Positions 1 to 4,753 of a DNA stretch of 7,517 nucleotides are shown piece after piece. Where the stretch lies: positions 1-7,517 of the forward strand of contig JAAWEO010000097.1 of NCBI GenBank assembly GCA_022794295.1, in the 5' to 3' direction. This DNA comes from Angelakisella sp. (GTDB taxonomy: Bacteria; Bacillota; Clostridia; Oscillospirales; Ruminococcaceae). The translations under genes and the position numbers were made by a program. The notes beneath the pieces were generated by a model, which ran no database searches, had not been told where the DNA came from, and saw only the letters and a list, made by a program, of their open reading frames with translations. Every line of letters begins with the position of its first letter. The first letter of the stretch is position 1.

Positions 1-654
1 ACCACCGCCTCGGAGTGCGGCGCCCTTCTTTCCTGCATCCCCATTGCCTCCCTGGCGGCCTCGACTATCTTTCTGAAAAAGCGCCCCAACCGCTGGCAGA
101 TCATGGGTATCGCAGTGGCCTCTGTAGGGGTGCTTCTCACGGTGTTCGCCGCCGGGCTGGAGGCCTCCTTTTCCCTTCCGGGATACGCCATGCTGCTGCT
201 GGCGGTGCTGGCCGCCGCGGTGCAGGGGGTCCTGGTGGAAAAGGCGGAGGGCTTTACCGGGACAGAGATCACCTATGTTATGATGGGAATGGGCTGCCTT
301 GCCTTTACAGGGACAGCCCTCCTGAATGCCCTGGCAAAGAACACCCTTCCGGAGCTGATCGCCCTGCCGGCGACCACCGGCGGTTTCCTCACCGCGATCA
401 TCTACCTGGGCTTCATCAGCTCCATTCTGGCTTTCATCTTTTCCACCAAATCCATTCAGCTGATCGGGATGAACCGCGTCGCCACCTTTGCGGGGGTCAA
501 TACGGTGGTGTCCATTCTGGCCGGGGTCCTGTTCCTGAAGGAGAGCTTTTCCACCGCCCAAATGGCGGGGGTAGCCCTGATCCTGGCAGGTGTCTATGTT
601 GCCAACCTGCACCAGGACCAGCCGGAAGAGCCGGAGCCCAGTATGGGCACATAG
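1..654 (+). CDS. EamA/DMT-family transporter, C-terminal part (5' end outside window)
   Basis: This is the carboxy-terminal 217 residues of an inner-membrane drug/metabolite transporter (DMT) superfamily protein. The frame is open from the first base, so the N-terminus lies to the left. Seven hydrophobic stretches are visible, at about residues 6-25, 34-53, 62-80, 90-111, 125-149, 159-179 and 188-203 of the visible part. This fits the end of the first EamA repeat followed by a whole second repeat. Family-typical pieces include the loop FLKKRPNRWQIMGI between the first two visible helices, and RVATFAGVNTVVSILAGVLFLKES near the end split by a typical 'xxxES' turn before the last helix. A short acidic, proline-rich cytosolic tail (QPEEPEPSMGT) ends the protein. 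DMT members export metabolites, amino acids or drugs, but the substrate cannot be read from sequence. The internal ATG at 103 lies between helices and is not the real start. The annotation as an EamA protein is secure; its specificity is unknown. Confidence 0.88.
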   Translation, partial: TTASECGALLSCIPIASLAASTIFLKKRPNRWQIMGIAVASVGVLLTVFAAGLEASFSLPGYAMLLLAVLAAAVQGVLVEKAEGFTGTEITYVMMGMGCLAFTGTALLNALAKNTLPELIALPATTGGFLTAIIYLGFISSILAFIFSTKSIQLIGMNRVATFAGVNTVVSILAGVLFLKESFSTAQMAGVALILAGVYVANLHQDQPEEPEPSMGT

Positions 655-754
655 CAGCGGCAAACGACCTGCTTTGTGAACATAGGATGGCTTTCCCGGC
701 CGGGGGCAGCATTGCCGGGGCAGAAGCTGTTGAAGCATAGCAATGATTTCTTCT

Positions 755-760
755 AAGGAG
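755..760 (+). promoter_or_regulatory. Ribosome binding site that sets the cinA start at GTG 770
   Basis: AAGGAG lies 9 bases before the GTG at 770-772, an ideal Shine-Dalgarno arrangement. The in-frame ATG at 743 lies upstream of this site, would place it inside the coding sequence, and has no comparable site of its own (only GAAG about 8 bases upstream). The conserved CinA core begins just after the GTG, so the nine extra residues are not needed. Confidence 0.75.
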
Positions 761-769
761 ATGTTTGCC

Positions 770-2059
770 GTGGACCAAACCCCAAAGACCGCTGAGATCC
801 TCTGTGTGGGCACCGAGCTGCTCATGGGGAATACCGTTAATACCAACGCCGCCTTTCTAGCCAGGGGTCTGGCGGAGGCAGGGCTGAACCTCTACCACCA
901 GACGGTGGTGGGGGATAACCCCCAGCGGCTTCGGGAGGCGGTGGAGCTGGCTCTTTCCCGGGCGGATATCGTCATTACCACCGGGGGCCTGGGCCCCACC
1001 TACGACGACCTTACCAAGGAGACCATTGCAAAAGCAATGGGCCGGGAGCTTGTCCCCCACAAGGAGAGCCAGCGGTGGGTGGAGGAATATTTCCTCCGCC
1101 TGGGCCGTACCCCCTGTCCCAACAATCAGAAGCAGGCTATGATGCCGGAGGGTGCCCAGGTTTTCCAAAACCACAATGGAACCGCCCCCGGCTGTTTGAT
1201 CAGCGGAACGGGAAGGTGGGAGGGGAAGCAGGCCATCCTCCTGCCGGGGCCGCCCCACGAGTGCGAGCCCATGTTCTGGGAGCAGGTCCTGCCCCTTCTT
1301 CGGGGCGGTTCCCGCCTGGTGAGCCGGTGCCTCTATTTCTACGGCATTGGGGAATCCGACCTGGCCCAGAAGCTGGACCGGCTCATGCGGGAATCCACAA
1401 ATCCCACCGTTGCCCCCTACTGTAAGCCCGGCGAGGTGATGCTGCGCCTTACCGCCCGGGTGGCAGAGGGAGAGAACGCCGGCGCCCTTCTGGACCCGGT
1501 GGTGGAGGAGATCCGCCAGGTGGCAGGGGAGTACCTCTATGGCACCAATGTGGGAAATCTTCAAACCGCCCTGATCCACACCCTTCTGGCTAAGGGGCTG
1601 CATGTAGCCACTGCGGAAAGCTGCACCGGCGGCATGGTTGCCCAGCGGATCACCAGTGTCCCCGGGGCGTCCGGCGCCTTTGAATGGGGAGCGGTCACCT
1701 ACTCCTGCGAGACCAAGCGCCGGGTGCTGGGGGTCTCACAAAGGATGCTGGACACCTACGGGGCGGTTTCTGCGCAGACCGCGATGGCGATGGCCCGGGG
1801 CGCCAGACGGAAATCCGGGGCGGATATCGCCGTGTCGGTTACCGGCAACGCAGGACCGGAGCCCAGCGAGGGAAAGCCGGTGGGCCTGGTGTTTATCGGG
1901 GTGGACAGCGATGCTATGACCACCGTTCAGGAGGTGCACATCCCCCCTACCGGGAACCGGGGCCGGGAATATATCCGGGAAATAGCGGCCTCCCAGGCGC
2001 TGTATCTGGCGCTTCAGGCAGCGAAATTGACGGTCAGCAGGGAAAATCCCCATCAATAG
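770..2059 (+). CDS. cinA: CinA family protein (NMN deamidase / ADP-ribose pyrophosphatase type)
   Basis: This is a two-domain cytoplasmic protein of 429 residues from the GTG start, a normal CinA length. The N-terminal MoCF-binding-like domain (about residues 9-175; COG1058) shows GTELLMG at 14-20, TTGGLGPTYDD at 70-80 and LPGPPHE at 158-164. The C-terminal CinA/PncC domain (about 265-425) shows AESCTGG at 282-288, with the Ser (284) corresponding to the PncC nucleophile, and SVTGNAGP at 356-363. In characterised homologues the C-terminal domain deamidates nicotinamide mononucleotide to nicotinate mononucleotide for NAD salvage. The N-terminal domain hydrolyses ADP-ribose in some members. The name comes from competence-linked induction in streptococci; nothing here shows competence control. 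The stop lies 22 bases before the topoisomerase start, suggesting one transcript. No clear promoter is visible in 655-769, so expression may come from upstream. Identity is firm; which activities this member has is inferred from the family. Confidence 0.95.
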   Translation: MDQTPKTAEILCVGTELLMGNTVNTNAAFLARGLAEAGLNLYHQTVVGDNPQRLREAVELALSRADIVITTGGLGPTYDDLTKETIAKAMGRELVPHKESQRWVEEYFLRLGRTPCPNNQKQAMMPEGAQVFQNHNGTAPGCLISGTGRWEGKQAILLPGPPHECEPMFWEQVLPLLRGGSRLVSRCLYFYGIGESDLAQKLDRLMRESTNPTVAPYCKPGEVMLRLTARVAEGENAGALLDPVVEEIRQVAGEYLYGTNVGNLQTALIHTLLAKGLHVATAESCTGGMVAQRITSVPGASGAFEWGAVTYSCETKRRVLGVSQRMLDTYGAVSAQTAMAMARGARRKSGADIAVSVTGNAGPEPSEGKPVGLVFIGVDSDAMTTVQEVHIPPTGNRGREYIREIAASQALYLALQAAKLTVSRENPHQ

Positions 2060-2081
2060 GAAGAAACGAGAGATGTAGTGT

Positions 2082-4337
2082 ATGCCAAGAAAGAAGAAAA
2101 GCGATGCCCCCTCCCCGCCCCGGGGTGGGGCCAAGGGACATATTGAAAACGGCGGTGTTGTGATCCAGCAGCCCATTGTCAGCACCCTGCGGGAAAACTA
2201 TATGCCCTATGCCATGAGTGTCATTGTCTCCCGGGCTATTCCGGAGATCGATGGCTTTAAGCCCTCCCATCGGAAAATTTTATACACTATGTATAAAATG
2301 GGTCTATTAAACGGGGATAGGCGGAAATCTGCCGATATTGTGGGCCAGACCATGGCCCTCAATCCCCACGGGGATCAGGCCATCTACGAGACCATGGTGC
2401 GTCTTACCCGGGGGAACGGGGCCCTGCTGGTGCCCTATGTGGACAGCAAGGGAAACTTCGGAAAGGCCTACTCCCGGGATATGTCCGCCGCCGCCTCCCG
2501 GTATACCGAGGCCAAGCTGGAAAAAATTTGCAGGGAGCTGTTCGGTGAGATCGACCGGGACACGGTGGACTTTGTAGACAACTACAATGGTCAGATGAAG
2601 GAGCCGGTGCTCCTGCCGGTAACCTACCCCTCCATCCTCACCAATGCCAACACCGGCATTGCTGTAGGTATGGCCAGCAACATCTGCCCCTTTAACCTGG
2701 CGGAGGTGTGCGAGACCGCCATTGCCCGGCTCCGGGACAAGGAGGCCCCCATCAGCGAAACACTGAAGGCCCCGGATTTCCCCGGCGGCGGGTTTATCCT
2801 CTACAACCGGAACGAGCTGGAGAAGATCTACTCCACCGGACGCGGCTCGGTGCGGGTCCGCAGCCGCTACGCCTACGACAAGCAGAGCCACTGTGTGGAT
2901 ATTACTGAGATTCCGCCTACCACCACCGTGGAGGCTATTATGGACAAAACGGTGGAGCTGGTAAAGGCGGGGAAGCTTCGGGAAATCGCAGATATCCGGG
3001 ACGAGACCGATCTTTCCGGCCTGAAGCTCACCATCGATCTGAAGCGGGGGGTGGACCCCGACAAGCTGATGCAGAAGCTGTTTCGCATGACCCCCCTGGA
3101 GGACAGCTTTTCCTGCAACTTCAACGTCCTCATTGCCGGCTCCCCCCAGGTGCTGGGGGTGGATGGCCTTTTGGACGAATGGACCGCCTTCCGCCGGGAG
3201 TGTGTCCGCCGGGGCGTCTTTTTTGAGCTGCAAAAGAAGAAGGAAAAGCTCCATCTGCTCAAGGGTCTGCAAAAAATATTGATGGATATCGATAAAGCTA
3301 TTGCCATTGTCCGGGAGACCGAGGAGGAAAAAGAAGTCGTCCCCAACCTGATGATCGGCTTCGGCATCAGCCAGACCCAGGCGGAATTTGTGGCGGAGAT
3401 CAAGCTGCGCCACCTGAACCGGGAGTATATCCTCAACCGCACCAAGGAGATCGAATCCCTTTTGGAGGAGATCGCCGGTATGGAGGATATTCTGAACAGC
3501 CCCAAAAAGGTGGATGCCCTTATTATCAGCCAGCTGAAGGAGATCGCCAAAAGCTACGGCAAGCCCCGCCGGAGCCAGATCCTTTACGATCTGCCCAGTT
3601 CCGCCCAGGAGGACGACGAGGAGACCCCGGTTTACCCGGTGACCCTGTTCTTTACCCGGGAGGGGTATTTCAAGAAGATCACCCCCCAGTCCCTGCGCAT
3701 GAGCGGCGAGCAGAAGCTGAAGGAGGGGGACGAGATCGTTCAGACGGTGGAGACCAACACCGGGGCCCACCTGCTGTTCTTCACCGACAAGGGCCAGGTG
3801 TACAAAAGCCGGGCCAGCGAATTTGACGACACCAAGGCCAGCGTCCTGGGGGATTACATCCCCACCAAGCTGGGGATGGATCCCGGGGAGATGCCCATCT
3901 ACCTGGCGGTGACCATGGACTACAAGGGATACATGGTGTTCGCCTTTGAAAACGGCAAAATGGCAAAGGTGGAGCTGTCCTCCTATGAGACAAAAACCAA
4001 CCGGAAGAAGCTTATGGGGGCCTACAGCACAAAATCCCCCCTGGTCTATGCCGCCGCTATCACAGAGGACACCGAGCTTTTGTGCGCCACCACCGCCTCC
4101 CGGATGCTCCTGGTAAACACCGCCATGGTGACCCCCAAGGCCGCCCGGGACACCCAGGGGCTCCAGGTCCTCACCATGAATACAAAGCGAGCCGTGCGCC
4201 TCCTTTGGGTGCGCCCCTACATCGAGGGCATGGTGGAAAATCCCCACCGCCTGCGCACCAAGGCCCTTCCTGCTGCCGGTGCTCTGGTCAAGGATGGGGT
4301 GGAGCAGGGGGAGCAGCTCACCCTGGGAGAATCATAA
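2082..4337 (+). CDS. Type IIA DNA topoisomerase subunit A, ParC/GyrA-like
   Basis: This 751-residue protein is the DNA-breakage subunit of an ATP-dependent type II topoisomerase, acting on the chromosome as an A2B2 complex with a GyrB/ParE-type ATPase. The winged-helix breakage-reunion domain spans about residues 28-500. The catalytic pair is Arg140-Tyr141 in the AASRYTE motif; Tyr141 would form the phosphotyrosyl link to DNA. The GIAVGM segment that contacts bent DNA is at 192-197. A coiled-coil region is at about 380-470 (FELQKKKEKLHLLKGLQKIL and following). From about 515 there are repeated beta-pinwheel blades (LFFTREGYFKKI, LLFFTDKGQVYKS, MVFAFENGKMAKV, LLCATTASRMLLV). No GyrA box (QRRGGKG-like) is present where it would be expected, and the length matches ParC, so a decatenating or relaxing role is more likely than supercoiling. 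The residues matching E. coli GyrA Ser83 and Asp87 are Gln99 and Glu103. No B-subunit gene is adjacent. The ribosome site is weak (CGAGAG, 9 bases before ATG), so translation may depend on coupling to cinA. I leave the symbol blank because gyrA versus parC is unresolved. Confidence 0.93.
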   Translation: MPRKKKSDAPSPPRGGAKGHIENGGVVIQQPIVSTLRENYMPYAMSVIVSRAIPEIDGFKPSHRKILYTMYKMGLLNGDRRKSADIVGQTMALNPHGDQAIYETMVRLTRGNGALLVPYVDSKGNFGKAYSRDMSAAASRYTEAKLEKICRELFGEIDRDTVDFVDNYNGQMKEPVLLPVTYPSILTNANTGIAVGMASNICPFNLAEVCETAIARLRDKEAPISETLKAPDFPGGGFILYNRNELEKIYSTGRGSVRVRSRYAYDKQSHCVDITEIPPTTTVEAIMDKTVELVKAGKLREIADIRDETDLSGLKLTIDLKRGVDPDKLMQKLFRMTPLEDSFSCNFNVLIAGSPQVLGVDGLLDEWTAFRRECVRRGVFFELQKKKEKLHLLKGLQKILMDIDKAIAIVRETEEEKEVVPNLMIGFGISQTQAEFVAEIKLRHLNREYILNRTKEIESLLEEIAGMEDILNSPKKVDALIISQLKEIAKSYGKPRRSQILYDLPSSAQEDDEETPVYPVTLFFTREGYFKKITPQSLRMSGEQKLKEGDEIVQTVETNTGAHLLFFTDKGQVYKSRASEFDDTKASVLGDYIPTKLGMDPGEMPIYLAVTMDYKGYMVFAFENGKMAKVELSSYETKTNRKKLMGAYSTKSPLVYAAAITEDTELLCATTASRMLLVNTAMVTPKAARDTQGLQVLTMNTKRAVRLLWVRPYIEGMVENPHRLRTKALPAAGALVKDGVEQGEQLTLGES

Positions 4338-4345
4338 ATCGATAG

Positions 4346-4360
4346 TTATCAATATGATAA
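4346..4360. repeat. A+T-rich inverted repeat next to the terminator stem
   Basis: TTATCA, then ATA, then TGATAA form a perfect 6-bp inverted repeat with a 3-base loop. It lies 8 bases after the topoisomerase stop and directly abuts the G+C stem at 4361. Read from the minus strand, it supplies the T-rich sequence following that stem. No protein is known to me to bind it. Confidence 0.5.
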
Positions 4361-4385
4361 GAGGCGGGCCTGTAAGGCCCGCCTC
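4361..4385. terminator. Probable bidirectional transcription terminator
   Basis: GAGGCGGGCC (4361-4370) pairs perfectly with GGCCCGCCTC (4376-4385) around a TGTAA loop, giving a 10-bp G+C-rich stem 23 bases after the topoisomerase stop. On the plus strand the tail is short (CTTTG). On the minus strand the stem is followed by TTATCATATT, a somewhat better U-rich tail. It lies between the converging topoisomerase gene and the small minus-strand ORF, so it could end both transcripts. The stem is certain; termination strength is inferred, because neither tail is a long T run. Confidence 0.7.
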
Positions 4386-4402
4386 CTTTGCCGTCTGCCG
4401 GT

Positions 4403-4537
4403 TCACCGCCCGCTTCGGTCATCATCGCCATATCCGTAAAAGATAAAATCGTCCACGTCCCCGGGGGTATCGAACCACCCCTCCGGCCAGTCCTGGCGTT
4501 CCTCCTCCCGGAACAGCTCCTCTCTGGCGTCCTCCAT
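4403..4537 (-). CDS. Small acidic protein of unknown function (44 residues, candidate)
   Basis: On the minus strand an ATG at 4537 opens a 44-residue frame beginning MEDAREELFREEERQDWPEG and ending FYGYGDDDRSGR. I do not recognise it. It is strongly acidic and tryptophan/tyrosine-bearing, with a charged predicted helix (about residues 2-16) followed by a Pro/Gly/Asp-rich, aromatic tail. It has no signal peptide, membrane span or Cys/His metal motif. Support for it being real: AAAGGGGG (4546-4553) sits 8 bases before the ATG, codons mostly end in G or C like the neighbours, and the stop lies just before a stem that could terminate it. An in-frame ATG at 4558 would add seven residues (MGKGART) but has no properly spaced ribosome site. 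Against: it is very short, and the opposite strand is also open here. It lies between two plus-strand genes and is divergent from clpB. Homology in related genomes would decide. Confidence 0.5.
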   Translation of the reverse strand: MEDAREELFREEERQDWPEGWFDTPGDVDDFIFYGYGDDDRSGR

Positions 4538-4627
4538 CGTCCTCGCCCCCTTTCCCATACCTGCTATCTTATGCGGAAAAGGGGAAAATGATACCGGGTC
4601 CGGAAAATATGAAGATTCTGAAAACAG

Positions 4628-4654
4628 TTAGCACTCTATATTGACGAGTGCTAA
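4628..4654. promoter_or_regulatory. CIRCE operator (HrcA binding site) of clpB
   Basis: TTAGCACTC (4628-4636), nine spacer bases and GAGTGCTAA (4646-4654) match the CIRCE consensus in all 18 arm positions. CIRCE is bound by the repressor HrcA, which loses activity on heat stress and is reactivated by GroEL. Here the right arm overlaps the last base of the -35 box and runs into the promoter spacer, so bound HrcA should block RNA polymerase. hrcA, groESL and dnaK are not in the window. Confidence 0.97.
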
Positions 4655-4669
4655 TTCCTGTGATACAAT
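4641..4669 (+). promoter_or_regulatory. Vegetative sigma-A-type promoter of clpB
   Basis: TTGACG (4641-4646) and TACAAT (4664-4669) are each one base from consensus and are separated by exactly 17 bases. A TG at 4661-4662 gives an extended -10 (TGATACAAT). Transcription should begin near 4676, leaving an untranslated leader of roughly 78 bases. The -35 box lies in the CIRCE spacer and right arm, linking heat control to this promoter. Confidence 0.9.
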
Positions 4670-4677
4670 AAAAATCA

Positions 4678-4695
4678 CCGGGAGGAAAGACCCGG
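4678..4695 (+). other. Small stem-loop at the 5' end of the clpB leader
   Basis: CCGGG (4678-4682) can pair with CCCGG (4691-4695) around the loop AGGAAAGA, starting within a few bases of the predicted transcription start. The loop region resembles a ribosome binding site but has no start codon at proper spacing, so it is not the clpB site. It may protect the mRNA 5' end; this is inference from position only, and the stem is just five pairs. Confidence 0.4.
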
Positions 4696-4753
4696 CAAAG
4701 ACAGGAAACAATAACCCATAGAAAACGGATGAATATTAGGAGGTCAGACGGAT

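Noticed and set aside
674..702. TTGTGA as a possible -35 box for cinA
   Set aside because: At 17-base spacing the sequence is CGGCCG, nothing like a -10 box, so no promoter is called.
695..704. Palindrome CCCGGCCGGG between the transporter and cinA
   Set aside because: It has no loop, no T-rich tail and no recognisable operator identity; such palindromes are expected by chance in G+C-rich DNA.
15..740. Plus-strand frame of 241 codons overlapping the transporter
   Set aside because: Its translation is Gly/Arg/Pro/His-rich and hydrophilic, an off-frame reading of the EamA gene, which shows seven proper membrane segments in the other frame.
2307..4247. Long open frame (646 codons) on the minus strand opposite the topoisomerase gene
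   Set aside because: It is a shadow of a strongly G/C-third-position gene. Its translation is rich in Gly, His, Leu and Val with no domain, while the plus strand encodes an unmistakable topoisomerase subunit.
4388..4591. Plus-strand 67-codon frame in the topoisomerase-clpB gap
   Set aside because: It starts at TTG within the terminator's 3' flank without a Shine-Dalgarno site. The codon-aligned minus-strand frame has an ATG and a well-spaced site, so this is probably its shadow.
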